Origin: Tsuneonella mangrovi
GTDB taxonomy: Bacteria; Pseudomonadota; Alphaproteobacteria; Sphingomonadales; Sphingomonadaceae
Direction: 5' to 3'
Assembly (NCBI RefSeq): GCF_002269345.1
Contig: NZ_CP022889.1
Location: forward strand, 868,001 to 932,000
DNA: 64,000 bases
Shown here: positions 41,852-55,246 of the stretch, in pieces
Numbering within the stretch: position 1 is the first letter of the stretch
Layout: every line of letters starts with the position of its first letter
Translations under genes and position numbers: made by a program
Notes under the pieces: generated by a model
What the model was told of the DNA's origin: nothing
Database searches by the model: none
Seen by the model: only the letters and a program-made list of their open reading frames with translations

Positions 41852-42895
41852 TCATTCGACGCCTTCGCGCTTGAGCAGCTCGCGCTTGATGTCGAGCCCG
41901 TATGCGTAGCCGCCGAGGTTGCCTCCCGTGCGGATCACCCGGTGGCACGGGATCAGCACCGCCACATTGTTGCGGGCATTGGCGCTGCCCGCCGCGCGCA
42001 CCGCCTTGGGATTACCAGCAGCCGCGGCAATCTCTGCATATGTCCGCGTTTCGCCCGCGGGAATCGCCCTCAGTGCCTTCCAGCACGCTTCCTGGAACGC
42101 GGTGCCTTTCACGTCGAGCGGGATGTGCCCGAAGCCGGGAGGCGCGTCGCCCGGTGCTTCGACCGCTGCAACGACTTCCTCAAGCAATGAGGAGAATGCG
42201 TCGCTGCCTTCGACGAGGTCGGCGTTGGGGAACCGGGCGCGCAATTCGTCCTCACCTTCGAAGAACGACAGCCGGCATACGCCCTTGTCGGTCGCTGCGA
42301 CAAGCATTTCGCCAAGCGAAGTATCGACCACCGCCCAATGGATCGTCGCGCCCTTGCCGCCGTTGACCCATGCACTTGCCGCCATGCCTAACCTACCTTT
42401 TGTCTCGTCGTAGAACCGCGAGGGCGCTGAATAGCCCGCCGCGTAGATTGCGCCGGTCACGCTGCCTACCCCGGACAACGCCTCACGGACCCGTTCCTCA
42501 CGCAATGCGCGGGCATACGCTGCCGGCGACAAACCGGTGTGGCGAGTAAACACCCGCTGGAAATGGCTCGGCGAATAGCCGGTCACTTCGGCCAGTTCGG
42601 CGAGCGTGACCGCGCCCTCGGCCTGCTTGATCTCGTCGATCGCTGCGAGCACTGCGGCCTCGTCACGTCCGACATCGTCGGGCAGGCAGCGCTTGCAGGG
42701 CCGCAAGCCGTGCGCCCGCGCCTCTGCCCCGGTAGCGAAGAAACGCACGTTGTCGCGCTTGGGATGCCGCGCCGCGCACGACGGACGGCAATAGATCCCG
42801 GTCGTCAGGACGCCGGTCACGAAGCGACCGTCAAACGCCTTGTCGCGCCGCAGCACCGCCGCCCAGGCCGCATCGCTGGTAATCTGGTCAGACAT
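41852..42895 (-). CDS. ada: Ada: methylphosphotriester/O6-methylguanine-DNA methyltransferase and activator
   Basis: 347 residues, full three-part Ada. N-terminal zinc domain with four cysteines (YCRPSCAARHPKRDNVRFF, RPCKRCLPD), central AraC HTH (LAELAEVTGYSPSHFQRVFTRH), and C-terminal MGMT domain with acceptor Cys in IPCHRVIR. Repairs alkylated DNA and, once methylated, activates the adaptive response. ATG at 42895 overlaps the end of the DUF1203 gene by 8 bases. Confidence 0.96.
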   Translation of the reverse strand: MSDQITSDAAWAAVLRRDKAFDGRFVTGVLTTGIYCRPSCAARHPKRDNVRFFATGAEARAHGLRPCKRCLPDDVGRDEAAVLAAIDEIKQAEGAVTLAELAEVTGYSPSHFQRVFTRHTGLSPAAYARALREERVREALSGVGSVTGAIYAAGYSAPSRFYDETKGRLGMAASAWVNGGKGATIHWAVVDTSLGEMLVAATDKGVCRLSFFEGEDELRARFPNADLVEGSDAFSSLLEEVVAAVEAPGDAPPGFGHIPLDVKGTAFQEACWKALRAIPAGETRTYAEIAAAAGNPKAVRAAGSANARNNVAVLIPCHRVIRTGGNLGGYAYGLDIKRELLKREGVE

Positions 42896-43373
42896 CGCAA
42901 TCCCCATCATAGCGTTCGATCCGTGCGGCGAAACACCCATGCATGGCGTTGTGCGCGTCGATGTAGCCGACTGCTTCGTCGGCCAGGAGGTCGCGAAGCA
43001 CGGCGTCGACGTTATCATCAAGCGCGAGCGCGGCGCGGTGGAGCGTGCCGTCGAAGGCGTAGCAGCGCAGTGCAATGGGCCGACCGCGCAGCACCGGCGG
43101 CAGCGCATCGACACACTCTGCGGCCGCATCGGCATCCTTGCGCACGAAGATCGCGAACGCATTGCGATAGGGCGTGTCGACTGCGTGATTGGTGAAGTGG
43201 ACCAGCACCAGCTCCTCTCCCGGATCGGCATCGCGCAGGCTGACACGGCACGGGTATCGTCCTTCCGGCCCGGCAATCACCCGGCTCGCCAGTGCGCTTT
43301 CGAGTGCGACCTCGTCCATCTCGAACAATGGCGCAAACTGCGCCGGTTCGAGGCCGCGAATTCGATAGGTCAT
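42888..43373 (-). CDS. DUF1203 domain-containing protein
   Basis: 161 residues. Opens MTYRIRGLEPAQFAPLFEM, then CRVSLRDADPGEELVLVHFTNH, TPYRNAFAIFVR and AHNAMHGCFAARIERYD, the pattern of the DUF1203 family. No function known. It overlaps ada by 8 bases, so the two form an operon; a role in alkylation stress is suggested by context only. Confidence 0.88.
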   Translation of the reverse strand: MTYRIRGLEPAQFAPLFEMDEVALESALASRVIAGPEGRYPCRVSLRDADPGEELVLVHFTNHAVDTPYRNAFAIFVRKDADAAAECVDALPPVLRGRPIALRCYAFDGTLHRAALALDDNVDAVLRDLLADEAVGYIDAHNAMHGCFAARIERYDGDCDV

Positions 43374-43478
43374 GGATAGCTCCTCTGTCGTTCGAGGCTG
43401 TTACATGCCGCTAATCGACAAGGCGTGCATCCCGACGCTTGCGGTCAAACCGCCGGCAGGCGTAGAGGATGCAGCCGG

Positions 43479-45044
43479 ATGGGACGTTTCCTCACATTCC
43501 TCGCTGCTTTGCTTGCGCTTTCGCTACCGGCGATTTCGCATGCCGAACCGGCCGATATCACTGCTGCGGCGCGCGGGGTGGTGCGGGTGGTGATCGTCGG
43601 CACCGATGGCCAGCAGGTGTTCCCGGTCAGCCACGGTTCCGGGTTTGCCGTTGCGCCCAACCTGATCGTCACCAACGCCCATGTCGTGCGCCAGGCGCAA
43701 ATGGACGACACATTGCGGATCGCGGTGGTCCCGTCGGATGGCAATGGTTCCGACTATGCCCGGATCGTCGCTGTCTCAGCCTCGAAGGACCTCGCGCTGA
43801 TCGAGATCACCGACAAGATGCGCCTCCCTCCGCTCACGATCGCGGGGACGCCGGCTGGCGATGGCGAGGAAGTCATCGCGGTGGGTTATCCGATGAATGT
43901 CGATCGGGCGCAGGGCCTGTCGCTTGACGACATTTTCAGGCCCCAACCGCCGGTCAAGAGCCGCGGGTTCGTCTCGGGCGAGCGCCCCAGCCGCGATATC
44001 GATACCGTGCTGCACACAGCGCCGATTGCGCGCGGAAATTCGGGCGGGCCGCTGCTCGACAACTGCGGGCGAGTGCTCGGCGTCAACAGCTTCGGTGCCG
44101 ATTCGGACGGCTCGGACGGCGAATTCTATTTCGCGGTGTCCGACCGCGAACTGCTGCCGTTCCTGCGCAGCAACAACGTCTCGCCTTCGGTCAACGCGCT
44201 ACCGTGCCGCTCGATGGCGCAACTCAATGCATCCGAACGCGAACGGATCGCCAACGAGCAGGCTGCTGCGCGCGCGCGGCTGGCGGCGCGGGTCGAGGCC
44301 AACCGGACCGCCCGCGAACGTGCCCAGCTCGAAGCCGAGCTCGCCGTGATGGGCGAACGCGAGAACGCGATGGCGCTGGCGACGATACTTCTGCTTGCGG
44401 CCTGCGGGTTTGGACTGGCGGCGAAGGGTGCGCGCGGGCGTGACGATGGCGGGAAGCGGATGCGGATCTATGCCGCAAGCGCAGTCGTCGCCGGAATTGC
44501 CTGTATCGGCATCTGGTTCACCCGCCCCGGGATCGACGCGATCGACCGCAAGGTGGCCGATGCGATGGCGGCGCGCGGCGACGGGGCGAACGCAGGCGAG
44601 GGCAATGGAAGCGGCGCGGTGAACGGTCAGCAAGAATTGGTCTGCACGATCGAGCCCAACCGCAGCAGGATCGTCAGCGAAGCACCGCAGGACACCGCTT
44701 TCTCGTGGAACGACAACGGCTGCGTCAACCACCGCACGCAATACGGGTTTGCCAACGGCCAATGGACCCGGCTGTTCGTGCCGAAGGATGACGATACCGT
44801 CTCGATCAGCTCCTACGATCCGGCCACGCATACCTTCCGTACCGATCGCTATCCGCTCTCGCAATCGGAGATGGCACAGGCGCGCGATGCACGCAGCAAA
44901 TACACCGCTCCGGCGTGCGGTGCGGCCAGCGCGGCCAGCCGTTTGGGCGAAATGCAGTCCGGCGTGGTTTCGCTGCTGCCCGACCAGCCCAACGAACGGT
45001 TGGTCTATACCTGCAAGGCCAAGACCGGCCCCAGTCTGCCCTAG
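43479..45044 (+). CDS. Membrane-anchored trypsin-like (S1C) serine protease
   Basis: 521 residues. Signal peptide with cleavage after SHA (about 22). Chymotrypsin-fold domain about 25-230 with the full triad His68 (TNAHVV), Asp104 (SKDLAL) and Ser178 (RGNSGGP). No PDZ domain. Then an Arg/Glu/Ala helical stretch (about 240-285), two hydrophobic segments (about 288-306 and 331-347), and a C-terminal domain of about 120 residues with four cysteines. Function: envelope proteolysis or sensing. The start is set at MGRFLTF. Confidence 0.87.
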   Translation: MGRFLTFLAALLALSLPAISHAEPADITAAARGVVRVVIVGTDGQQVFPVSHGSGFAVAPNLIVTNAHVVRQAQMDDTLRIAVVPSDGNGSDYARIVAVSASKDLALIEITDKMRLPPLTIAGTPAGDGEEVIAVGYPMNVDRAQGLSLDDIFRPQPPVKSRGFVSGERPSRDIDTVLHTAPIARGNSGGPLLDNCGRVLGVNSFGADSDGSDGEFYFAVSDRELLPFLRSNNVSPSVNALPCRSMAQLNASERERIANEQAAARARLAARVEANRTARERAQLEAELAVMGERENAMALATILLLAACGFGLAAKGARGRDDGGKRMRIYAASAVVAGIACIGIWFTRPGIDAIDRKVADAMAARGDGANAGEGNGSGAVNGQQELVCTIEPNRSRIVSEAPQDTAFSWNDNGCVNHRTQYGFANGQWTRLFVPKDDDTVSISSYDPATHTFRTDRYPLSQSEMAQARDARSKYTAPACGAASAASRLGEMQSGVVSLLPDQPNERLVYTCKAKTGPSLP

Positions 45045-45868
45045 GCGGCGAGCGCTTCCCCGCTCAGCGTGATGCGGTGCATCTCGCGTGCATAGCCTTG
45101 ATAGTCGTTGCAGGCGAAGTGCCAGGTCGTGCGGTTGTCCCAGATCGCCACTGTCCCGTCGCGCCATTGCACGCGGCCCTGCAGGTCCGGATTCATCGCT
45201 GCAGCGTAGAGTTTCTGGAGGAGCGGCAGGCTCTCTTCGCGCGTCCGCCCGACGATATTTATCGTGAAAGCCGGGTTCACATAGAGCAGCCGCCTGCCGG
45301 TGCGCGGGTGGCGGATCACTACCGGGTGGGTCGCGCCGGTCTTGAGTGCCTGCCCGCGCAGTTCGCTGCCTTGGTCGGTCTGGGCATAGACGCCTTCTGG
45401 CGAATAGATGTGATCGGCGGTGTGGAATGCCGCGAGGTCCTCGATCTCCGCCTTTGTCTCGTCGTCGAGCGAATCGTACGCCTCACCCATGTGGATGAAC
45501 ATTGTGTCTCCGCCAGACGGCGGCAGTGTCCGCGCGACGAGGATCGAGCCCATCGCCGGAACCTGGTCATACGAATGATCGGTGTGCCAGCCGCCGCCGA
45601 TATTGGTTTCCTGGTCCGCCCGCTTCCCGACTATCGCAATCTCGGGATATTCGTCCTGCAGCGGGAAGTAGTTGTTGATGTCGATCCCGCCCCATCGCTC
45701 GGCAAGTGCGATATGGTCTTCGGGCGTGAGCGTCTGGTCGCGCAGCACGGCGACGCCGGCACCGAAAACGAGGTCCTTGAGCGCTTCGAGATCCGCACCG
45801 GCAATGCTCGCCAGATCGATTCCCGTCACCTCAACGCCCACATGCGGAGCCAGCTTTTCTACCTGCAT
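45041..45868 (-). CDS. TauD/TfdA-family Fe(II)/2-oxoglutarate dioxygenase
   Basis: 275 residues. Metal motif WHTDHSYD (HxD) near 95-102, the distal His and 2-oxoglutarate Arg in the C-terminal part ([22 protein letters not shown]). Family members oxidise taurine, phenoxyacids, sulfate esters or related compounds; no transporter or regulator neighbour narrows it. GGAGAAG supports the ATG. Converges with the protease gene, overlapping 4 bases. Confidence 0.92.
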   Translation of the reverse strand: MQVEKLAPHVGVEVTGIDLASIAGADLEALKDLVFGAGVAVLRDQTLTPEDHIALAERWGGIDINNYFPLQDEYPEIAIVGKRADQETNIGGGWHTDHSYDQVPAMGSILVARTLPPSGGDTMFIHMGEAYDSLDDETKAEIEDLAAFHTADHIYSPEGVYAQTDQGSELRGQALKTGATHPVVIRHPRTGRRLLYVNPAFTINIVGRTREESLPLLQKLYAAAMNPDLQGRVQWRDGTVAIWDNRTTWHFACNDYQGYAREMHRITLSGEALAA

Positions 45869-46069
45869 GACATCTTCTCCAATGGTCCTGTTTGTGGCCA
45901 CATTACACCCCTTGGCCACCGAGCGATAGACAACTGTGCTTGGCCCGGTTGCATTGCGGCAAACCCGATGATAGGGGCGCGCCAACCAGACCGGGCCGCA
46001 CTCGTGCGCGCCCGCCAAAAAGGTCGGGTTGCACGATATCTTTTTCCGATCCTTAGAGGACGACGACGC
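45869..46069. other. Divergent intergenic region: dioxygenase / atp operon
   Basis: 201 bases that should hold both promoters. No convincing -35/-10 pair was found for atpH by eye; TTGCAT then TAGGGG with 17-base spacing near 45949-45977 is the best weak candidate. No gene, terminator or strong palindrome seen. Confidence 0.4.
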
Positions 46070-48156
<2,087 letters not shown>

Positions 48157-48166
48157 GGGGTAGCCA

Positions 48167-49039
48167 GTGGCTTCGCTCAAGGAACTCAAGGGTCGGATCA
48201 ACTCGGTCAAATCGACCCAGAAGATCACCAAGGCCAAGCAGATGGTCGCGGCGGCCAAGCTGCGCAAGGCGCAGATGGCGGCTGAGTCCGCGCGTCCATT
48301 TGCCGAGCGCATGGCGGCCGTGATGGCGAGCCTGGCCACCAAGATGGCCGGGCGCGACGATGCGCCCAAGCTGTTCCGCGGCACCGGGAGCGACAACCGG
48401 CACCTGCTAGTCCTCGTCAACACCGACAAGGGCCTGTGCGGCGGCCTCAACTCGAACCTCGTCAAGGAAGCCAAGGCCAAGGCCAGGAAACTCACCGCCG
48501 AGGGCAAGGACGTCTACTTCTACCTCGTCGGCCGCAAGGGCCGCGCGCCGATCAAGCGCGATTATGCCAATCGCATCGAGCAGATGTTCGACACTTCGGA
48601 AGTCCGCACCCCGGGCTATGCCGAGGCTGAAGCGATCACCGCCGAGCTGATCGACCTGTTCGAAGCGGGCAAGTTCGATGTCGCGCATCTGATCTACCCG
48701 ACCTTCAAGTCGGCGCTGGCGCAGGACCCGACCAGCGTGCAGCTGATCCCGGTTCCGGCAGCCGAAATCGCCGAGACCAGCGCCGCAGCGGTCGAATACG
48801 AGCCCGACGAGGAGGAAATCCTTGCCGAGCTGCTCCCGCGTTACCTCAAGACCCAGCTGTTCGGCGCACTGCTCGAACGCGAGGCGTCGGAACAGGGCGC
48901 ATCGATGACCGCAATGGACAACGCCACGCGCAACGCCGGCGACCTGATCAACAAGCTGACGATCCAGTACAACCGCAGCCGCCAGGCCGCGATCACCACC
49001 GAACTCATCGAGATTATTGCGGGCGCGGAAGCGCTCTAA
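48167..49039 (+). CDS. atpG: ATP synthase F1 subunit gamma
   Basis: 290 residues; central rotor shaft. N-terminal [30 protein letters not shown]-type coiled helix and the C-terminal [30 protein letters not shown]-type helix form the coiled coil; [12 protein letters not shown] is conserved. GTG start with AAGGGG upstream. Confidence 0.97.
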   Translation: MASLKELKGRINSVKSTQKITKAKQMVAAAKLRKAQMAAESARPFAERMAAVMASLATKMAGRDDAPKLFRGTGSDNRHLLVLVNTDKGLCGGLNSNLVKEAKAKARKLTAEGKDVYFYLVGRKGRAPIKRDYANRIEQMFDTSEVRTPGYAEAEAITAELIDLFEAGKFDVAHLIYPTFKSALAQDPTSVQLIPVPAAEIAETSAAAVEYEPDEEEILAELLPRYLKTQLFGALLEREASEQGASMTAMDNATRNAGDLINKLTIQYNRSRQAAITTELIEIIAGAEAL

Positions 49040-50521
<1,482 letters not shown>

Positions 50522-50525
50522 GTCG

Positions 50526-50783
50526 ATGGCCCTGCACTTCGAACTGGTCACGCCGGAAAAGCTGGTCCGCTCGGACGACGTCCACATGGTCGTCGTGCCG
50601 GGGACCGAAGGCGACTTCGGCGTACTCGAAGGCCACGCCCCGGTGATGAGCACCGTGCGCGACGGCGCGCTGGTGGTCTACGCCAGCGAAGGCGCCAGCC
50701 CGGAAGAAATCCAGGTCCGCGGCGGATTTGCCGAAGTGGGCGAAAACGGCCTTACAGTTCTGGCAGAGCGCATCGAGGACTGA
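50526..50783 (+). CDS. atpC: ATP synthase F1 subunit epsilon, short form
   Basis: 85 residues: only the N-terminal beta-sandwich ([49 protein letters not shown]). The two C-terminal helices that inhibit ATP hydrolysis in most bacteria are absent. A terminator 26 bases after the stop and no frame continuation argue for a genuine short protein, not a frameshift. Inhibition, if any, must come from another factor such as the alphaproteobacterial zeta protein. Confidence 0.94.
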   Translation: MALHFELVTPEKLVRSDDVHMVVVPGTEGDFGVLEGHAPVMSTVRDGALVVYASEGASPEEIQVRGGFAEVGENGLTVLAERIED

Positions 50784-50808
50784 CCACTCGGTCATCACCG
50801 AATTGAAG

Positions 50809-50834
50809 CGCCCCGGCATCGTCCGGGGCGTTTT
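50809..50834 (+). terminator. Intrinsic terminator of the atp operon
   Basis: CGCCCCGG-6-base loop-CCGGGGCG, a perfect 8-bp stem followed by TTTT, 26 bases after atpC. Confidence 0.88.
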
Positions 50835-50987
50835 CGTATGCGATACCTTCGTTTGGAGGTCGCAGATCAGCTCGTCGTAAAATCACACCATTTCAATTGA
50901 TTAACCGGATATACACCACATTTCTCAAGTCGGAATAAAGCTTCTCCGCGCAATTCTCCCGGTGACGGGGGCACGAGGAGCAAGACG

Positions 50988-51239
50988 ATGGCCTATCCCT
51001 ATACCAGCACCGTCGCCGAAGCGATCAAGCGCGCCGGGCTGCCCAAATCTCACCGCATCCACTGGTCGGAGAACCGCAAGGCCGAGGTGGTCCGCGCGGT
51101 GCGCGACGAAGTGATCAGCTTCGAGGAAGCACGCGAGCGCTACCTGCTCAGCCGCGCCGAATTCCGCGAATGGGAAGCGCAGCTGGGCGAAGCCGAAGCC
51201 GAAGACGCAGCGCCCGTCCGCGAACGCGAGGACGCCTGA
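50988..51239 (+). CDS. SciP-like (DUF1153) CtrA-inhibitor family protein
   Basis: 83 residues. LPKSHRIHWSENRKAEVVRAV followed by SFEEARERYLLSRAEFREWE matches the DUF1153/SciP helical HTH core; in Caulobacter SciP binds CtrA and blocks its activation of promoters. The acidic C-terminal tail (EAEAEDAAPVREREDA) is extra. GAGGAG Shine-Dalgarno. 150 bases of AT-richer upstream DNA hold its promoter, with no clear CtrA box. Family call is good; functional equivalence is inference. Confidence 0.85.
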   Translation: MAYPYTSTVAEAIKRAGLPKSHRIHWSENRKAEVVRAVRDEVISFEEARERYLLSRAEFREWEAQLGEAEAEDAAPVREREDA

Positions 51240-51518
51240 CTAGCGCTTTGTGCGCAATGTCGGCGCGTGAAAATCGGGCGGCTTGTTCGCTACCCAAGCG
51301 ACGAACTTCGCCATTGCCGGGTTGGCAAGGATCACGGCCCGATCCTCTCCGATCCTTGCGAGCTCGGCATTGGTGAAGTTGGCGTGGATCGCGCGGTGGC
51401 AGATCGGGTGGAGCGGCACCGTCCCGCGGCCCTTCTTGGCCCTTGGTACCGGATGGTGCCATTCGATGCGCGCACCCAAGGCGCGTTCGCATAGCCAGCA
51501 GGTTTGCACTTCAGGCAT
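51240..51518 (-). CDS. HNH endonuclease-like small protein
   Basis: 92 residues. CWLCERAL, EWHHPVPRAKKGRGTVPLHPICHRAIHANF shows the HNH core: a CxxC pair, the HH of the beta-hairpin, and CHRAIH as the final metal-binding helix. Resembles stand-alone HNH proteins of chromosomes rather than homing or restriction enzymes. The DNA target and role are unknown. Stop abuts the sciP-like stop (convergent). Confidence 0.85.
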   Translation of the reverse strand: MPEVQTCWLCERALGARIEWHHPVPRAKKGRGTVPLHPICHRAIHANFTNAELARIGEDRAVILANPAMAKFVAWVANKPPDFHAPTLRTKR

Positions 51519-51578
51519 CGCGAGCGATTAGCTTTTTTCGGCGATCAGGGTAAGCTGCGCCCGAGGGAGGACGCAGCC

Positions 51579-52295
51579 ATGACGACCCTACGAGCCTACC
51601 ACCTGCCCGGCCGCTGGGGGCTAGTGACCACCAGCCCGTTCTGCCTCAAGCTCGACGCGTTCATGCGGATGACCGGGATCGAACACGAATCGATTACTGC
51701 CACGACGCCGTTCGCGGGGCCGAAGAAGAAAGCGCCGTGGATCGAGCACAAGGGCATGACGCTGGGCGATTCGGCGTTCATCATCGACTACCTCAAGGCC
51801 GAGTTCGGCACGGACCCCGACGCCGAACTCACGCCCGAGCAGCGCGGCAAGGCAACCGCGATCCAGCGACTGGTCGAGGAGAACCTCTACTGGGCGCTGG
51901 TCTATGACCGCTGGCGGCGCGACGAGAACTGGCCAATCCTCAAGAACTCGGTCCTGGGCGACATTCCTGCGCCGGTTCGCGCGATCATCGCCCCTTATGC
52001 GCGCCGCGCGGTGCGCAAACAGCTCGCGGGACACGGCATGGGCCTCCACTCGCCCGAAGAAATCGCCGAGATCGCCAGCAAGGACATTTCCGCGCTCGCG
52101 GGGTTGTTGGGCGAGAACGACTGGTTTTTCGGCAACGCCCCGGGCCTGACCGACGCAACCGTCTATTCGCTGCTCGCGAATATCGCCTTCGTCCCGTTTT
52201 CCAGCCCGATGAAGTCGATGATCGCCGAGCACTCAAACCTCACCGCGTTCCTCGATCGGTTCCGCAGCCGGTTCTATCCGGAATGGGAGGCCTAG
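51579..52295 (+). CDS. Glutathione S-transferase-like protein (FAX/metaxin-like)
   Basis: 238 residues. The N-terminus LPGRWGLVTTSPFCLKLDAFMRMTGI and PWIEHKGMTLGDSAFIIDYL belong to the GST branch related to failed-axon-connections and metaxin. The C-terminal domain carries LTDATVYSLLANIAFVPFSSP. Catalytic activity uncertain. ATG at 51579 follows GGGAGGA. Confidence 0.87.
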   Translation: MTTLRAYHLPGRWGLVTTSPFCLKLDAFMRMTGIEHESITATTPFAGPKKKAPWIEHKGMTLGDSAFIIDYLKAEFGTDPDAELTPEQRGKATAIQRLVEENLYWALVYDRWRRDENWPILKNSVLGDIPAPVRAIIAPYARRAVRKQLAGHGMGLHSPEEIAEIASKDISALAGLLGENDWFFGNAPGLTDATVYSLLANIAFVPFSSPMKSMIAEHSNLTAFLDRFRSRFYPEWEA

Positions 52296-52304
52296 GCTGA
52301 CGCG

Positions 52305-53816
52305 ATGGATCGGATAGGCGAAGCGGGCCAGCTTCCCGCTCCCGATAGTACCGACGCCATTCCACGGATCGGGGTGCCGGCCTGGCGCGCCCGCGCGATC
52401 GAATTTGCCATCCTGGCAGTGGTCGTGTTCGGTGTACGATCGATCTGGTTCGGCGATCCCATCGTCGACTTCGACGAGCAGCTTTATTCGCTGATCGGCT
52501 GGAAGATGACCCACGGGCTATGGCCCTACACCGACTTGTGGGATCGCAAACCGTTCGGCCTGTTTGCCCTCTTTGCCCTCGCCCATTGGATCGGCGGACC
52601 CGATGCAATCGCTTATCAGATACTTGCCGCGCTGTTCACTTTCGTCGGTGCGTTACTAGTCGCCGATCTGGCACGGCCAATATCTGGGCGCGGCGGAGCA
52701 ATCATTGCGGGAGCCCTCTATTGCTTGCTGATGTGCCGCTTTGGCAGCGCAGGTGGACAAGCCGAGGCATTCTTCATGCCAGTCATGCTGGGAATGGTCT
52801 GGTTGCTGCGCGATCCGCTCCATCCGCGCTTCCTGAGCCGGGCGGCAGTAGCGATGTTGCTGGGCGGCTTGGCCTTGCAGATCAAGTACACCGCCATCCC
52901 CCAGTGCCTGTTGTTGGGCGGGTGGGCGCTTTACTGGCTGTGGCGCCGTGCGATGCCGCTTGGCAGGCTTGCCGGTGTAGCCTGCGGCTTCGCGATACTC
53001 GGACTTTCGCCGACAATTGCAGTCGGCCTGCTCTACCTCGCCAATGGACACTTTAGCGATTTCTGGTTCGCGAATTTCGTATCGTTCTTCTTGCGCACGC
53101 CCTTCCACAACGATTTCCCCGTCGGTTACCTGATCTGGATTCTCGGTCCGTTGACAATGATGGCATTGCTCGGGCTTTACACCGCACTTAGGCTCAATCC
53201 TCCGGTCGAGCGGCTGCGGTATCTCTTGTTCGTGCTATGGGGACTATCCACGATCACAACCGTATACCTGCCACCGACCACCTACCCGTACTACTTCGCA
53301 GCATTGGTGCCGGCGGCAGTACTGGTTGCCGCGCCGATGCTCGATACCCGGATCGTGCTTGGTCGGATCGTCGGCCCGATGATGATCCTTGGGACCCTGA
53401 TGATCCTCGGCCTGCCGCAGCAGCGCGCCTTTGCGAAGCGCGATACAGCCCAGACCTTCGCGCTGGCCAATGCGATCAAGCCACACCTTTCTCCGCATCA
53501 CTGCCTACTGGTGTTCGACGGACCCACGGCGCTCTATCGCCTGACGAACAGCTGCCTGCCGACCCGGTTCATCTATCCTGACCATCTTAACAACGACCTC
53601 GAACACGATTCCCTTGGCACGCCGCAAACCGTGATCATGCGGGAAGTCCTGACAAATAGGCCACCGGTGATCGTGACCAGCGAGGAAATCGTGACGGTGC
53701 AAAACAAGGCGGTTCACGAAATGGTCTATCGTGCGATAGATGAGCATTATCGAAAGCTCACCAGCAGCCAAATCGCTGGGCGGACCATAGTAGCCTGGCT
53801 CCGCAAACCTTCCTGA
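52305..53816 (+). CDS. GT-C fold polytopic glycosyltransferase (ArnT/PMT-like)
   Basis: 503 residues with about ten to eleven hydrophobic helices. The first periplasmic loop carries IVDFDEQLYSLIGWKMTHG, with the Asp-Glu pair expected for a GT-C enzyme using a lipid-phosphate sugar donor, and WDRKPFG. The C-terminal 130 residues are soluble. Likely glycosylates an envelope lipid or polysaccharide. Ends 12 bases before convergent glmU, with no terminator between. Confidence 0.82.
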   Translation: MDRIGEAGQLPAPDSTDAIPRIGVPAWRARAIEFAILAVVVFGVRSIWFGDPIVDFDEQLYSLIGWKMTHGLWPYTDLWDRKPFGLFALFALAHWIGGPDAIAYQILAALFTFVGALLVADLARPISGRGGAIIAGALYCLLMCRFGSAGGQAEAFFMPVMLGMVWLLRDPLHPRFLSRAAVAMLLGGLALQIKYTAIPQCLLLGGWALYWLWRRAMPLGRLAGVACGFAILGLSPTIAVGLLYLANGHFSDFWFANFVSFFLRTPFHNDFPVGYLIWILGPLTMMALLGLYTALRLNPPVERLRYLLFVLWGLSTITTVYLPPTTYPYYFAALVPAAVLVAAPMLDTRIVLGRIVGPMMILGTLMILGLPQQRAFAKRDTAQTFALANAIKPHLSPHHCLLVFDGPTALYRLTNSCLPTRFIYPDHLNNDLEHDSLGTPQTVIMREVLTNRPPVIVTSEEIVTVQNKAVHEMVYRAIDEHYRKLTSSQIAGRTIVAWLRKPS

Positions 53817-53828
53817 ATCCCCCCGGCG

Positions 53829-55187
53829 TTACTTCCCCTTCAGTTCCGCCTTGCGCTTCTTCATCGCGTCGTGGAAGCGGTCGGCCCAGCCGGGTTTGAC
53901 CAGTTGCTCGCCGCGTACCAGACGCAGTTCGCCATCGGCGACGTCGCGGTTGACGGTGCTGCCCGCAGCGACGATCGCGTCGGCCCCGATGGTCACCGGG
54001 GCGACCAGCGCCGAATTGCTGCCGATGAAGGCACGCGGGCCGATAACGGTCTTGTGCTTGAAATACCCGTCGTAATTGCAGGTGATCGTCCCGGCACCGA
54101 TGTTCGCTCCTGCGCCGATCTCCGCGTCGCCGAGATATGTCAGGTGGCTGGCCTTGGCACCCTCGCCCAGCACCGCCTTCTTCATCTCGACGAAATTGCC
54201 GACCTTGCTGCCCTGCTCCATCACCGCGCCGGGTCGCAAGCGAGCGAACGGGCCGACCGAGCAGCCTTCGCCCACGGTTGCGCCCTCCAGGTGGCTGAAC
54301 GCCCTGATCTGCGCGCCGTCAGCGACCGTCACCCCGGGGCCGAAAACGACGTTTTGCTCCACCGTCACGTCGCGCCCCAACTCGGTATCCCAGCTGAAGA
54401 ACACCGTCTCGGGCGCGCGCAGCGAGGCGCCATTGGCCATCGCTTCCTCGCGCTTCAATTCCTGCCACTGCGCTTCGGCAGCAGCGAGCTCGGCGCGCGA
54501 GTTGATCCCGGTCACTTCGCCCGGATCCTCGGTTGCGATCACGGCGCAATGATCGCCGTCGGCATTGGCGACGTTGACGATATCGACGAGGTAGAATTCG
54601 CCCTGCGCGTTGTCGTTGCCGATCCGCCCCAACAGGTCGAACATGTCGCCTGCGCGCGCGGCCATCACGCCCGAGTTGCACAGGCGGCACGCGCGCTCGT
54701 CTTCGCTGGCATCCTTGAACTCGACCATCTTGACGATGCGTCCGGTGTCGTCGGCGATCACGCGGCCATAGTGGCCCGGCTCGTCCGGCTCGAAGCCGAG
54801 CACGACGACGCGCGGGTTGTCGCTTGCATGCAGCCGGTCGAGCATCGCTTGCATCGTCTCGCCCTTCACGAACGGGACGTCGCCATAAAGAACCAGCACA
54901 TCGCCCGAAAAGGCCGACAGGGATTCCTCGGCCTGTTGCACTGCATGGCCGGTGCCGAGCTGCGGCTCCTGCAGGCAAGTTTCCGCCCGGTCGCCCAGCG
55001 CCGCTTCAAGCTGTTCCTTGCCCGCGCCGACCACGACGACCTTCTTGGCCGGCGAGAGCGCATCGACGGTCGCCAGCAGGTGATCGAGCATCGGACGGCC
55101 CGCAATCGGGTGGAGCACCTTGTGCAGGTCGCTCTTCATGCGGGTACCCTTGCCCGCGGCGAGGATGACGGCGGCAAATTCAGTCAT
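53829..55187 (-). CDS. glmU: Bifunctional UDP-GlcNAc pyrophosphorylase / GlcN-1-P acetyltransferase
   Basis: 452 residues; last two steps of UDP-GlcNAc synthesis. Nucleotidyltransferase domain with LAAGKGTRMKS near 10-20, LYGDVPF, and a C-terminal left-handed beta-helix of hexapeptides (GAGANIGAGTITCNYDG, with the catalytic His in the KASHLTYLGDAEIG region). ATG at 55187 preferred over 55199. Divergent from gph, 59 bases apart. Confidence 0.97.
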   Translation of the reverse strand: MTEFAAVILAAGKGTRMKSDLHKVLHPIAGRPMLDHLLATVDALSPAKKVVVVGAGKEQLEAALGDRAETCLQEPQLGTGHAVQQAEESLSAFSGDVLVLYGDVPFVKGETMQAMLDRLHASDNPRVVVLGFEPDEPGHYGRVIADDTGRIVKMVEFKDASEDERACRLCNSGVMAARAGDMFDLLGRIGNDNAQGEFYLVDIVNVANADGDHCAVIATEDPGEVTGINSRAELAAAEAQWQELKREEAMANGASLRAPETVFFSWDTELGRDVTVEQNVVFGPGVTVADGAQIRAFSHLEGATVGEGCSVGPFARLRPGAVMEQGSKVGNFVEMKKAVLGEGAKASHLTYLGDAEIGAGANIGAGTITCNYDGYFKHKTVIGPRAFIGSNSALVAPVTIGADAIVAAGSTVNRDVADGELRLVRGEQLVKPGWADRFHDAMKKRKAELKGK

Positions 55188-55246
55188 GTGCGCGGCCATG
55201 CCACCAAATGCTTGCGGATTGAAGAACCATCCTCCACCGCTGAGGC

